Source of the DNA: an uncultured Oscillospiraceae bacterium
GTDB taxonomy: Bacteria > Bacillota > Clostridia > Oscillospirales > Oscillospiraceae
Assembly: GCA_934593275.1 (NCBI GenBank)
Contig: CAKTQE010000001.1
Coordinates: forward strand, 90,400 to 154,399
Length of the DNA stretch: 64,000 bases
Direction: 5' to 3'
The translations under genes and the position numbers were made by a program. The notes under the pieces are model-generated. The model saw nothing but the letters and a program-made list of their open reading frames with translations. It made no database searches and was not told the DNA's origin. Shown here piece by piece: positions 25,705 to 34,677 of the stretch. Positions within the stretch are counted from its first letter, which is position 1. Each line of letters begins with the position of its first letter.

Positions 25705-26459
25705 AAAATCGCCTCGGTTGCGTGGTTGGTCCGGTAATTCTTCTTGGAAATATTGGGATAGGGTACCACAATATGCTCCGGCAGTCCCTCAGCCAGTTCC
25801 GTGATGCTGTCCATCAGGGCCTGGCAAATGCGGCGGCGTTCCTGGGCAATGGGAGCATCGGCATGAAAGGCGATGGGCTTGCCAAAATAAAATTTGTGAA
25901 GCCTGGGGGCCAGATACATGGGAACGAATTGCAGCTCTTTTCCCGTGCGTTTGTAGTAGAGTCTGGCCACATCTACGAAATTCTCCTGGAATTTACACAG
26001 GATTTGGTTATAACCCTCTTTGCACTCCGGGAAAATAATGATGTGGTTTCCCGCTTCCAGTTTTTTCACCGTGTTCCGGAACGTGCCGATGACCCGGGTG
26101 TCATGGTAGACGGCGATGGTGTCACCGCAGCGCATGACACAGGCGGCAAAGGGGGCAATGATGTAGGAAAAGAGCCTGAAAAGGGGCTTGCACCACCGGG
26201 GCTTTTCGTCCCAGAAGTCGTGGTAGGCATAGTCCGGCAGCTCTTTTGCATCCATCATCTGCCCGGCGCACCAGATGGAGCGTTTTCCCGGAAAGTAGAG
26301 TTCACTGACAATAGGGCCATGGGCCTGGGAATGGTTTCCCACAATGATGGACGGCTCCTGGGGAAGATTTTCCAACCCCTCCCCCGTGGTTTTGGGATAG
26401 AACAGCTTGACAGCACCCCAACAGAGGTTATAAAACCCTTTTTCCAGTTGTTCTTTCAC
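25701..26459 (-). CDS. lysophospholipid acyltransferase-like protein with a degenerate HX4D box
   Basis: This 252-residue protein resembles PlsC-type acyltransferases. IIVGNHSQAHGPIVSEL stands where the family has NHxxxxD; here the fifth residue after His is Gly, not Asp. Motif III is FPECKEG instead of FPEGT, and FVPMYLAPR matches the final family block. The start is GTG 26459 behind GGGAGGG. The in-frame extension upstream consists of repeat DNA and is not credible. It overlaps the PAP2 gene by 4 bp. A TATAAT lies near 26491-26496 on the minus strand without a clear -35. Confidence 0.8.
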   Translation of the reverse strand: MKEQLEKGFYNLCWGAVKLFYPKTTGEGLENLPQEPSIIVGNHSQAHGPIVSELYFPGKRSIWCAGQMMDAKELPDYAYHDFWDEKPRWCKPLFRLFSYIIAPFAACVMRCGDTIAVYHDTRVIGTFRNTVKKLEAGNHIIIFPECKEGYNQILCKFQENFVDVARLYYKRTGKELQFVPMYLAPRLHKFYFGKPIAFHADAPIAQERRRICQALMDSITELAEGLPEHIVVPYPNISKKNYRTNHATEAIL

Positions 26460-26530
26460 AGCCCTTCCCTCCCATTTTATTGTGGAGCGTATTATAGAGG
26501 GAGAAGATAAACTACAGATAAACTGGGGGG

Positions 26531-26603
26531 AACAGTTGACAGTGAACAGTGGACAGTTGACAGTTTTTTCTAATTGACAATGGACAATTGACAATTGACA
26601 ATT
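26531..26603 (-). repeat. CAGTTGAC / CAATTGAC short-repeat block
   Basis: It is the reverse complement of the layout at 1843-1912. Confidence 0.75.
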
Positions 26604-26668
26604 TTTGGGGGGACGGACGTTCCCCCATTTTTGCAAACGTAGCAGTAAAATTCCACCGCCTCAACGCA

Positions 26669-26725
26669 CGGTACAAGAGCTTCCCCCCTGGGGAAGCTGG
26701 CAGGGCGCAGCCCTGACTGATGAGG
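26669..26725 (-). repeat. CTTCCCC hairpin module, copy 4 (inverted)
   Basis: It is the reverse complement of 1645-1701, with CCCCCTGG in place of CCCCGGAGG in the loop. Confidence 0.8.
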
Positions 26726-26786
26726 CAGCGGGGCAGCCTGAAACATTCCAGAAACAACAGGCGAATCCGTAGAAACGTCACCCCAT

Positions 26787-26910
26787 TGTCATTCCGACCG
26801 CAGCGTAAGCGGAGTGGAGGAATCCACTACGTGGGAGAAAAGTACCACCACAAGATAAAACTTGCCACTTGGGAAGATTCCTCGACTCACTGCGTTCGCT
26901 CGGAATGACA
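26787..26910 (-). repeat. 123-bp palindromic repeat, copy 6 (inverted)
   Basis: It has the same terminal 11-bp inverted repeats with the asymmetric centre reversed. Confidence 0.85.
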
Positions 26911-27068
26911 TGTCGAGAGGTGATTCCGATTGACCATACAGGTTATATGCGAAACGTGGCGGGCGGCAGGTTGCCGCCCCTACGATACATTTGTTCCGAA
27001 ATACCGTGTTTTCAGCGTGTCTATCATTGTATTGTGTTCCCCAAAATGCGAAAAACGATATACGTTGA

Positions 27069-27166
27069 CGCAGGGGTGGTGCTTCGCGCAGCGAATCAAA
27101 ATCTATTGATTGCCGGGGGCAACCACACCATAATTCCATCGGCAATCTGCCGCCCGCCACGTTTTG
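27069..27166 (-). repeat. fifth repeat module, copy 2 (inverted)
   Basis: It is the reverse complement of 14923-15016 with few differences. Confidence 0.8.
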
Positions 27167-27226
27167 ACACCTGAGCCGTATGGACAAAGCGGTATCCCGT
27201 TGGACGAAATGATGTAGGCATCACCC

Positions 27227-27254
27227 TTGAAAAATGCTGAAAAATGGGTATACT
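27227..27254 (+). promoter_or_regulatory. sigma-A promoter of the two-component operon
   Basis: TTGAAA (27227-27232), a 16-bp spacer and TATACT (27249-27254). Confidence 0.65.
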
Positions 27255-27344
27255 GGGGATAGTTTCTTTTCGGTTTAGGATGATACCATATGCTAAACGC
27301 AAAAAGCTAGGGAAACGCGGACTTGACAAAAAGGGGGAAGTGTT

Positions 27345-28019
27345 TTGTTTCATATCCTGGTGGTGGATGACGATAAGAATACCAGGCGGCTCATGCAGGC
27401 GGTGCTGGAATCTGATGGGTATACGGTGACCACGGCCTGTGACGGGGAGGAAGCCTTGACGGTGCTGGACCGGGAGCATGTGGATTTGGCGGTGCTGGAT
27501 ATTATGATGCCCAATATGGATGGCTATGAGTTTACCAAAACTTTGCGGGATGCCAACAACGAGCTGCCCATTTTGATGGTTTCCGCCAAGCAGCTGTCCG
27601 AGGACCGGAAGCGGGGCTTCCTGGTGGGCACGGACGACTATATGACAAAGCCTGTGGATACCGATGAAATGCTCCTGCGGATCAAGGCCCTTTTGCGGCG
27701 GGCAAAAATCGTCAGCGAGCGGAAAATCGAGGTGGGCGATGTGGTGCTGGACTACGATTCCATGACGGTGACCCGGGGCAGTGAGCGGCAGGAACTGCCC
27801 CAAAAGGAATTTTTGCTGCTGTACAAGCTGCTGTCCTATCCGGGAAAAATCTTCACAAGGATCCAGCTGATGGACGAGATCTGGGGCATGGATTCCGACA
27901 CTGGCTGGGAAACGGTAACAGTCCACATCGGCAGACTCCGGAAGCGGTTTGAGCATTACGATGAATTCGAAATCGTCTCCGTCCGGGGTCTGGGCTACAA
28001 GGCGGTGAAAAAGGTATGA
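27345..28019 (+). CDS. OmpR/PhoB-family response regulator
   Basis: This 224-residue regulator has a receiver domain (VVDDDKNTRRL, phospho-acceptor Asp in LAVLDIMMPNMDGYE, later KPVDTDEM) and a C-terminal winged helix (VTVHIGRLRKRFE, VRGLGYKA). Translation starts at TTG 27345 with AAGGGGGAAG upstream. The kinase gene overlaps its end by 4 bp. The pair resembles the SaeRS-like group of clostridial systems; the signal is unknown. Confidence 0.93.
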   Translation: MFHILVVDDDKNTRRLMQAVLESDGYTVTTACDGEEALTVLDREHVDLAVLDIMMPNMDGYEFTKTLRDANNELPILMVSAKQLSEDRKRGFLVGTDDYMTKPVDTDEMLLRIKALLRRAKIVSERKIEVGDVVLDYDSMTVTRGSERQELPQKEFLLLYKLLSYPGKIFTRIQLMDEIWGMDSDTGWETVTVHIGRLRKRFEHYDEFEIVSVRGLGYKAVKKV

Positions 28020-29077
28020 AAGAGAAACGCCGGGGCCGCATGACCCTGACCCTGATTTTATCCGGCTGTGTGTTCCTGGTCATTCTGGTGACCCTGCTGA
28101 TCATCGGCCTGGTGCTGCTGATCGTGGATCAGGTGGGTCTTTTGGGCCGGTGGATGGCCCATGCCAGCCTCTTTAGCTTCTTTGCGGCCATTGGCGGCAT
28201 GAGTCTGGTAGGCGGCACCTGTATTTCTCTGTTTTTGGGTACGGTACCCCTGCGCTCCATGAACCGCATGACCGAAGGGCTGCACCGGCTGGCCTCGGGA
28301 GATTACAAAGCCCGCATTGAGCCAAAGGGCATCCTGGGCATGATCCCCCCGGTGCGGGACATGGTGGACTCCTTTAACGCCACCGCCGCGGAGCTAGAGG
28401 GTACGGAACTGTTGCGCTCGGACTTTATCAACAACTTTTCCCATGAGTTCAAAACCCCCATCGTGTCCATTGCGGGCTTTGCGGGGCTATTAAAACAGGG
28501 CAATCTCAACCGGGAGGAGCAGCTGGAATACCTGGACATCATCGAAAGCGAAAGCCGCCGTCTGGCCCAGATGGCCACCAATGTGCTGAACATGACCAAG
28601 GTGGAAAACCAGGCTATCTTAACCAACGTGACCTACTTTAACCTTTCCGAACAGCTGCGGACCTGTGTGCTGCTGCTGGAGCGGAAGTGGGAGAAAAAGA
28701 ATCTGGAAATGAGCCTGGAACTGGAAGAACATATGATTTCCGGCAACCAGGAGCTGCTGCGGCAGGTCTGGGTGAATCTATTGGACAACGCCATTAAGTT
28801 CTCCCCGGAGGACCAGGTGGTGGAGATCTCCGCCTCGGAAGAAAACGGCTGGGTCTCCGTCTCCATCAGCAACACCGGCTCCCGCATTCCGGAGAACCAG
28901 CAGGAGGCCATCTTCCGGAAGTTCTATCAGGCTGACCGCTCCCACAACACTGAGGGCAACGGCATCGGTCTGGCGGTGGTCAAACGGGTGGTAGAGCTTC
29001 ACGGCGGCAGTATCCGGGTGGAAAGCGATGCGGCCTTTACCAAATTCACGGTGAAGCTGCCCAAGAAGCCTGCATAA
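28016..29077 (+). CDS. sensor histidine kinase
   Basis: This 353-residue membrane kinase has two membrane segments within the first 80 residues and almost no extracellular loop, so it probably senses a membrane or intramembrane cue. A HAMP domain follows, then the dimerization box FSHEFKTPIVSI with the phosphorylated His, the N-box WVNLLDNAIKF and the G-box GNGIGLAVVKRV. It is coupled to the upstream response regulator by an ATGA overlap. Confidence 0.93.
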   Translation: MKEKRRGRMTLTLILSGCVFLVILVTLLIIGLVLLIVDQVGLLGRWMAHASLFSFFAAIGGMSLVGGTCISLFLGTVPLRSMNRMTEGLHRLASGDYKARIEPKGILGMIPPVRDMVDSFNATAAELEGTELLRSDFINNFSHEFKTPIVSIAGFAGLLKQGNLNREEQLEYLDIIESESRRLAQMATNVLNMTKVENQAILTNVTYFNLSEQLRTCVLLLERKWEKKNLEMSLELEEHMISGNQELLRQVWVNLLDNAIKFSPEDQVVEISASEENGWVSVSISNTGSRIPENQQEAIFRKFYQADRSHNTEGNGIGLAVVKRVVELHGGSIRVESDAAFTKFTVKLPKKPA

Positions 29078-29088
29078 AGCCACATCAT

Positions 29089-29147
29089 AAAAAACTGCCA
29101 CGAAGCAGTATCCCATAAACCATGGGACTGTTTCGTGGCAGTTTTTT
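29089..29147. terminator. bidirectional terminator between the kinase gene and relA
   Basis: AAAACTGCCACGAA and TTCGTGGCAGTTTT form a 14-bp stem with T-runs on both strands and a second short hairpin in the loop. Confidence 0.85.
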
Positions 29148-29167
29148 ATTCAGGCAGTACCCCGCAA

Positions 29168-31363
29168 TTAGTTCTGGCCCCGCTTGGAGCCGGTGACATC
29201 CCGGATGTTCAGCAGCTTTCCACGGATGGCGTTCAGCTCGGCGGTGTTTTTCACCTCGAAGCGGATGGTAATGGCACTGCGGCCATTGGCCAGATCCCGG
29301 CCGGACAGTTCCTTGACCCGGACACGGGCGGTGGTCAGGGCCTGGGCCACGTCCAACACCAGGCCGTCTCTTGTGATGCAGTCCAGTTCCAGGGTGGTTT
29401 CAAAGGGCTGCTCCTCCTGGTTTGCCCAACGGACACGGACCCAACGGCCCGCCTGTTTGGGGTCTTCCCTATTCTGGGCGTTGGGACAGTCTGCCCGGTG
29501 GACGGAAACGCCAAAGCCCTTGGTGATAAAGCCCACAATGGCGTCCCCGGGAACGGGGGTGCAGCACTTGGCAAACTTGATCATGCAGGAGTCAATGTCC
29601 TCCACAATGACCCCGTTGACGGCGTGGCGGTTCTGTTTCACGGTCTCGCTGTCCGGATTCAGCCGCAAGGGCGACTGGGGGGCCTTTTCGGCAGTCTGGG
29701 CGGCTTTCATGGACTTGTTGATGTCGTCCCGGATGCGGCCCACAGCCTTTACAGCGGTCAGGCCGCCGTAGCCAATGGCGGCGTACAAATCGTCCCAGGT
29801 ATCAAAGGCCAGCTTTCGCAGAAGCTGGGGTTCCAGCTCCGGCTCGGCAATGGCGGTCAGGGGCAGCCCTGCCCGCTTCATCTCCGACTCAAAGGAGGCC
29901 TTGCCATGGACGATGTTCTCGTCCCGCTTTTCTTTCTTGAACCACTGCTTGATTTTGGTCCGGGCCTGGTTGCTCTGGCAGATGTTCAGCCAGTCCCGGC
30001 TGGGGCCTTTGGCACTCTTGGAGGTCAGCACCTCCACAATGTCGCCGTTTCTCAGCCTGGTATCAATGTTTGCAATGCGCCCATTGACCTTGGCCCCCAC
30101 CATGGCGTTGCCCACGCCGGAGTGGATGGCATAGGCAAAGTCAATGGGGGTGGAGCCGGAGGGCAGGGAGACAATGCGGCCCTTGGGAGTAAAGACAAAG
30201 ACCTCATCGTCGAACATATCGATTTTCAGGGACTGGACGTATTCCTCCGCATCGGAATCCTGCTGGCTTTCCAGCAGACGGCGCACCCACTCAAAGTCCT
30301 TTTCGGAGCCAGAGCCGGTACCCTGCTTGTATTTCCAGTGGGCGGCAATGCCGTATTCCGCGGTCTCGTGCATTTCCCAGGTGCGGATCTGGACTTCAAA
30401 GGGAATGCCCTGGGAGCCGATGACGGTGGTGTGGAGGCTCTGGTACATATTGGGCTTGGGGGTGGAGATGTAATCCTTGAACCGGCCGGGAATCAGGTTA
30501 AACAGGTCGTGGATGTGGCCCAGCACGTTATAGCAGTCGGGAATGGAATCCACAATGACCCGGAAAGCATAAATGTCGTAAAGCTCGTCCATGGTCTTCC
30601 CCTGGGCCTGCATCTTCCGGTAGATGGAGTACACGTGCTTAATGCGGCCATAGGTGGTGTTGTGGATGCCCATGGCGGTGAGCCGCTGGGTGATTTTCTC
30701 CTGGATGGTCCGCATGAAGCTTTCGTCCTGCTCCTTGTGTTCCTGGAGGTAGGCGGTGATCTCGTTGTATTCCTTGGGGGCCAGGTACTTTAAGGAGGTG
30801 TCCTCCAACTCCCACTTGATTTTCTGCATACCAAGACGGTGGGCCAGAGGCGCGTAAATATCCATGGTCTCCTGGCATTTGGCGATCTGCTTGGCGGGGG
30901 TCTGGTACTGCATGGTGCGGATATTGTGAAGCCGGTCCGCAATTTTGATCAGCACCACCCGGATGTCCTTGCTCATGGCCATGAACATCTTCCGCAGGTT
31001 TTCCATCTGGGCCTGTTCCCGGGAGGAAAAGTCTGCCCGGGTCAGCTTGGTAACGCCCTCCACCAATTCTGCAACGGTGGGGCCAAAGAGCTTTTCGATC
31101 TCCTCATGGGAGGCATCCGTATCCTCAATACAGTCGTGGAGCAGCGCACCCAGAATGGCATCCATGTCCAGGCCCATTTCCGTGACGATCTGGGCAACGG
31201 ACAAAGGGTGAATGATGTAGGGAGAACCGTCCTTCCGCTTCTGGGGGGCGTGCTTTTTGCTGGCATAGTCCACAGCCTTGTCGATGAGGGCAAAATCCGC
31301 TCCAGGCATTCGCTTGTGGATGGTTTCCATCATGGAATCATAGTGTTCTTGAAAGGTTTCCAT
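29168..31363 (-). CDS. relA: bifunctional (p)ppGpp synthetase/hydrolase
   Basis: This long RSH protein of about 731 residues makes and degrades the stringent-response alarmone (p)ppGpp. The hydrolase HD motif HDCIEDT is intact (residues 76-82). The synthetase domain (KPNMYQSLHTTVIG), TGS domain (IVSLPSGSTPIDFAYAIHS), zinc-finger-like CCTPVPGDAIVGF and C-terminal ACT domain follow. I prefer ATG 31363. A TTG at 31372 overlaps the recJ stop and is possible. It forms an operon with recJ. Confidence 0.95.
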   Translation of the reverse strand: METFQEHYDSMMETIHKRMPGADFALIDKAVDYASKKHAPQKRKDGSPYIIHPLSVAQIVTEMGLDMDAILGALLHDCIEDTDASHEEIEKLFGPTVAELVEGVTKLTRADFSSREQAQMENLRKMFMAMSKDIRVVLIKIADRLHNIRTMQYQTPAKQIAKCQETMDIYAPLAHRLGMQKIKWELEDTSLKYLAPKEYNEITAYLQEHKEQDESFMRTIQEKITQRLTAMGIHNTTYGRIKHVYSIYRKMQAQGKTMDELYDIYAFRVIVDSIPDCYNVLGHIHDLFNLIPGRFKDYISTPKPNMYQSLHTTVIGSQGIPFEVQIRTWEMHETAEYGIAAHWKYKQGTGSGSEKDFEWVRRLLESQQDSDAEEYVQSLKIDMFDDEVFVFTPKGRIVSLPSGSTPIDFAYAIHSGVGNAMVGAKVNGRIANIDTRLRNGDIVEVLTSKSAKGPSRDWLNICQSNQARTKIKQWFKKEKRDENIVHGKASFESEMKRAGLPLTAIAEPELEPQLLRKLAFDTWDDLYAAIGYGGLTAVKAVGRIRDDINKSMKAAQTAEKAPQSPLRLNPDSETVKQNRHAVNGVIVEDIDSCMIKFAKCCTPVPGDAIVGFITKGFGVSVHRADCPNAQNREDPKQAGRWVRVRWANQEEQPFETTLELDCITRDGLVLDVAQALTTARVRVKELSGRDLANGRSAITIRFEVKNTAELNAIRGKLLNIRDVTGSKRGQN

Positions 31364-31368
31364 ATATT

Positions 31369-33429
31369 TCAACTCTCTTTCCCACGCAGCAGGGCCTGCA
31401 TGGTCTGGCTTTTTGTCAAATCCGTCTTTCCGGGCTTGGGGGTCAGGCTGATGGCAAGGGTCAGGTGAACCCGTTTGAGGTTCAGAAGTCCCACGTCCCG
31501 GAAAATATCCAGGCAGGTCAGCAGGGTTTCCAGGCTCATTTCACTGCCGGTGCGGCGGACGATCTTCCGGCACAGGCACAGGGGGCTTTCCTGGAGGCTC
31601 CCCCCGGGTACGGCGGCCAGATACCGCCAGACATTGCCCAGAACCCCTCGGTCCGGCAACAGGGCGGCGGCATCCTGGGCCGTGATGGTCCCGTCTTGCA
31701 ATGCCCGATACCGGCTGAGGGTCACGGGACAGGGGGCGGCGCAGCTGGGGCGGATATCCACCACATTCAGCTGCACACTGCGCTCCCCTCGGAATTCATT
31801 GATTTGGGGGTGGAACGCCACATCCACCACATCCCCCGTGGCCACCCCCGCGGATACGGGGTCGGCGGAAAAGAAAATGGCGTTCATGCTGTAGTGTCCC
31901 CGGCGCAGCCGCAGCCGCATATGCCGCCCGCCACCAACGCACTGGATGCGGTCAATGGTCAGTCCCGTCATCATGAGCTGGGGCTTGGGGCAGCCGCTGC
32001 CGCAAGGCTCCAGAATGTTGAGACTTTCAATTTCCGGAATGGTCAGCATCTCCGGAGGAACGGCGCAGTCTAAGTCCAGGGTGCTTACATGGGTGCCGTC
32101 AGCAAAGTAGCTTGCTGCCATGGCGCAGACTTGGGTGCGGAACGCATCAATATTGTCTCTATGGATGGTAAAGCCCGCCGCCAACTCGTGGCCGCCGTAG
32201 CTTTCAAGCAGCGGGGACAGTTCCCGCAGGGAGGCGAAAAGATTAAAGCCACCATGGCTCCGGGAACTGGCTTTGCCATGTTCCCCGTCCAGGCAAATGA
32301 GGAACGCGGGGCAAGCAAATTCCTCAGCAATACGGCTGGCAACAATGCCCACCACGCCCTGATGCCAATGTTCGTCTGCCAGGACGATGGCCTCCGGGGG
32401 TGCGCCCTCCGGCAGCATGGCGATGGCCTGACGGTAAATGTCAGACTCGATCTGCTGCCGCTGCCGGTTCAGTTCGCACAGCTGGGCGGCCACAAACCGG
32501 GCATGGTCTTCCTCCTGGGTCAAAAACAGGTCAATGGCCAAATCCACCTGACCCATGCGTCCGGCGGCGTTGATCCGGGGGGCCAGCATATAGCCGATGG
32601 TGGAGGAGGTGATCTCCCCCTGGACGCAGCCGCATTCCGCCATCAGGGCGGCCAGGCCTGGCCGCTTGGTGTGTTCCAACGCCAGGAGGCCCCGGGAAAC
32701 GAACACCCGGTTTTCCCCCACCAGGGGAATCACATCGGCCACGGTACCAAGGCACACCATGTCGGCGTATTCTTCCAGTACGGCCTCCGCATTCCCGCAG
32801 AGGGCGCAGGCCAGCTTAAAGGCCACGGCCACGCCGGAAAGATTCTGGTGGGGGTAGCCGTCACCGGGCTTGTGGGGGTCTACAATGGCCACAGCCTGGG
32901 GCAGCTGCTCTTTGCATTCGTGGTGGTCTGTGATCACCAAATCCAGCCCCAATTCCCGGCAAAGGGCCGCTTCCTCTACGGCGGTAATGCCGCAGTCCAC
33001 GGTAATGATCAGCTTGACCTGTTCTTCCCGCAGCTGCCGGATGGCAATGGGGTTCAGGCCGTAGCCCTCTTCCAGCCGCCCGGGGATGTAACACAGGCAG
33101 TCCGCCCCCTGCTTGCGCAGGAAATCCGTCAGCAGACACGTGGCGGTAATGCCGTCCACATCATAGTCCCCAAAGACCGCAATGCGCTCGTTGTTTTCAA
33201 TGGCTCGCCGCACCCGGGCCGCCGCCGGGGCCATATCCCCCAGCAAAAAGGGATCTGGCAAGGGACAGTCACAGCGCAGACTTTCCCGTGCCTGTTCCGG
33301 GTCACGCAGCCCCCGCCCCGCCAGAACCATGGAGGTCAGCGGGGAAAAGCCGCCGCTTACAAGCTTGTTCACATCCTGGGCAGGAGGCTGCCCACAGTTC
33401 CAAATTCCGTATTTCAATACCACACACAT
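31369..33429 (-). CDS. recJ: single-stranded-DNA-specific exonuclease RecJ
   Basis: RecJ is a 5'-3' exonuclease of the DHH family used in recombination and repair. The 686-residue protein carries FGDYDVDG at about residues 87-93, ITDHHE at 166-171, the GTVADVIPL block, the DHHA1 motif SYGGHELAAGF and a C-terminal OB-like domain. The start codon is uncertain: ATG 33429 has a poor ribosome site and a TTG four codons on is an alternative. A strong promoter lies directly upstream. Confidence 0.93.
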   Translation of the reverse strand: MCVVLKYGIWNCGQPPAQDVNKLVSGGFSPLTSMVLAGRGLRDPEQARESLRCDCPLPDPFLLGDMAPAAARVRRAIENNERIAVFGDYDVDGITATCLLTDFLRKQGADCLCYIPGRLEEGYGLNPIAIRQLREEQVKLIITVDCGITAVEEAALCRELGLDLVITDHHECKEQLPQAVAIVDPHKPGDGYPHQNLSGVAVAFKLACALCGNAEAVLEEYADMVCLGTVADVIPLVGENRVFVSRGLLALEHTKRPGLAALMAECGCVQGEITSSTIGYMLAPRINAAGRMGQVDLAIDLFLTQEEDHARFVAAQLCELNRQRQQIESDIYRQAIAMLPEGAPPEAIVLADEHWHQGVVGIVASRIAEEFACPAFLICLDGEHGKASSRSHGGFNLFASLRELSPLLESYGGHELAAGFTIHRDNIDAFRTQVCAMAASYFADGTHVSTLDLDCAVPPEMLTIPEIESLNILEPCGSGCPKPQLMMTGLTIDRIQCVGGGRHMRLRLRRGHYSMNAIFFSADPVSAGVATGDVVDVAFHPQINEFRGERSVQLNVVDIRPSCAAPCPVTLSRYRALQDGTITAQDAAALLPDRGVLGNVWRYLAAVPGGSLQESPLCLCRKIVRRTGSEMSLETLLTCLDIFRDVGLLNLKRVHLTLAISLTPKPGKTDLTKSQTMQALLRGKES

Positions 33430-33450
33430 CCATTTATAGCTTTTCTCAAT

Positions 33451-33479
33451 ATTATAGCAAAAAATGAAACTGTGTACAA
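33451..33479 (-). promoter_or_regulatory. sigma-A promoter of recJ-relA
   Basis: On the minus strand TTGTAC (33474-33479) and perfect TATAAT (33451-33456) are 17 bp apart. Confidence 0.8.
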
Positions 33480-33503
33480 TAGGAAAGTGAAGGAGAAATC
33501 CGG

Positions 33504-34541
33504 TTATTTACGGCGGCTGATCTCCAACGCCCCGGCGGTAAGCAGGGGCAGCAGCACCATACCGGAAAAGCCCCGGAGATGAAAGCCGCAGTACATGGCA
33601 AAAAGCGTGACCAATGGGTCAAGGCCCAGCTTCCGGCCCAGGATTTTTGGCTCTAAAAGGGAGCGCAGGGTGGCGGCAGTGAGGTAAAGCCCCAAAAGCC
33701 CCAAGGCCCTGCCCCCGTCCCCGGATAAAAGGCACACCAGACTCCAGGGCAGCAGCACGGTTCCCGTACCCAGCACCGGCAGGGCATCTACCAGACACAC
33801 CAGCAGCGCAATAAGGGGGGCCTTGGCCACCCGCAGCAGGAAAAAGCCCGGCAGCAGCACGCAGAATGTGACCCCCGTCAGTTTTACCTGAGCGGTCACC
33901 CAGGAAAGAACCCCTTGAAGCAGACACTGCCCCCGGTCCAGCCATCGCTTCAAAACCTCCCGGGAATACCGCTCCTCCAGTAGCCCCCGGAGTATGGGCA
34001 GACGTATCGAAATCAGGAATGCGGACAGCAGCACCGTTCCCCAGAAGATGGCCTTATCAGGAAGCCCTGTCAGCACCGCCCCGGCAGTCCCCAGGGCATA
34101 GCCGCTGAGCTTTTGCAGCAGGGCCGTGCCGCCGGAAAACAGCTCTGCCAGCATGTCCCCCCAGCTTCTGTAGAGGGCCGGAGGAAAATGATTTCCCAGC
34201 CCCAGAAGCCACCGCTGCAGTAGTGCCGCCCCCTGGGCCACGGTGGAGGTGAGCCAGGGCAGCCAGAGTCCCAAGCTTCCCAACTGCCGCAGGGCCAGGG
34301 CCAAAACCAGAGTGACAATGGCGAGAATTCCTGCCACCGTGGCACTGACCCCCAGGGTAGAGGCAACACCTCTGGGCAGTCTTCCTTTCCTGCACAGAAA
34401 GTCCACAGCCCCCTCCGAGGCCAGGGCCAACCCCAGTCCCAGAAGAAAAGGCAGCAGGACAGACAGTGCTAATCGGGCAAAAATCCACAGCAGGAACAGC
34501 GTCCAGGAAAAAGAAAGAAATCGTCTGGTTCCAGGCTTCAT
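33504..34541 (-). CDS. AI-2E/YtvI-type permease
   Basis: This 345-residue protein of the AI-2 exporter/PerM superfamily has about eight hydrophobic segments and the typical C-terminal region VDALPVLGTGTVLLPWSL followed by LEPKILGRKLGLDPLVTL. In spore-formers the close relative YtvI is a sporulation membrane protein of unknown function. ATG 34541 has AAAGGAGCC upstream; the longer frame lacks a ribosome site. The gene reads toward recJ, which has its own promoter in the gap. Confidence 0.87.
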   Translation of the reverse strand: MKPGTRRFLSFSWTLFLLWIFARLALSVLLPFLLGLGLALASEGAVDFLCRKGRLPRGVASTLGVSATVAGILAIVTLVLALALRQLGSLGLWLPWLTSTVAQGAALLQRWLLGLGNHFPPALYRSWGDMLAELFSGGTALLQKLSGYALGTAGAVLTGLPDKAIFWGTVLLSAFLISIRLPILRGLLEERYSREVLKRWLDRGQCLLQGVLSWVTAQVKLTGVTFCVLLPGFFLLRVAKAPLIALLVCLVDALPVLGTGTVLLPWSLVCLLSGDGGRALGLLGLYLTAATLRSLLEPKILGRKLGLDPLVTLFAMYCGFHLRGFSGMVLLPLLTAGALEISRRK

Positions 34542-34594
34542 TTTTGGCTCCTTTCCATAAGAATCAGTAGATTTTAGAAATTTTTTCTTTTTGC

Positions 34595-34622
34595 TTGCTT
34601 TTTCAAAAAAATATGCTACAAT
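34595..34622 (+). promoter_or_regulatory. sigma-A promoter of the ACT-domain gene
   Basis: TTGCTT (34595-34600), a 16-bp A-rich spacer and TACAAT (34617-34622). Confidence 0.6.
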
Positions 34623-34677
34623 GTTACCGTGTATGAACACATGTACGCCGTATGTGGCGAAACTATAGGAGGATCAT

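Larger units (their letters stand above)
26520..27226. repeat. intergenic mosaic of repeat modules (island 5, inverted)
   Basis: No gene is visible. The modules appear in reverse orientation and order relative to islands 1 and 2: CAGTTGAC/CAATTGAC block (26531-26603), CTTCCCC module (26669-26725), 123-bp palindrome (26787-26910), a GGGCGGC hairpin (26955-26983), and the fifth module (27069-27166). Confidence 0.85.

Noticed and set aside
26460..26636. N-terminal extension of the acyltransferase
   Set aside because: The added residues are translated GTTGACAG repeats; GTG 26459 has a good ribosome site.
29135..30793. 552-codon plus-strand frame opposite relA
   Set aside because: It is an antisense shadow with Gly/His/Val-rich low-complexity translation typical of reversed GC-rich genes.
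32089..33582. 497-codon plus-strand frame opposite recJ
   Set aside because: Same reason; RecJ's DYDVDG and DHHE motifs lie on the opposite strand.
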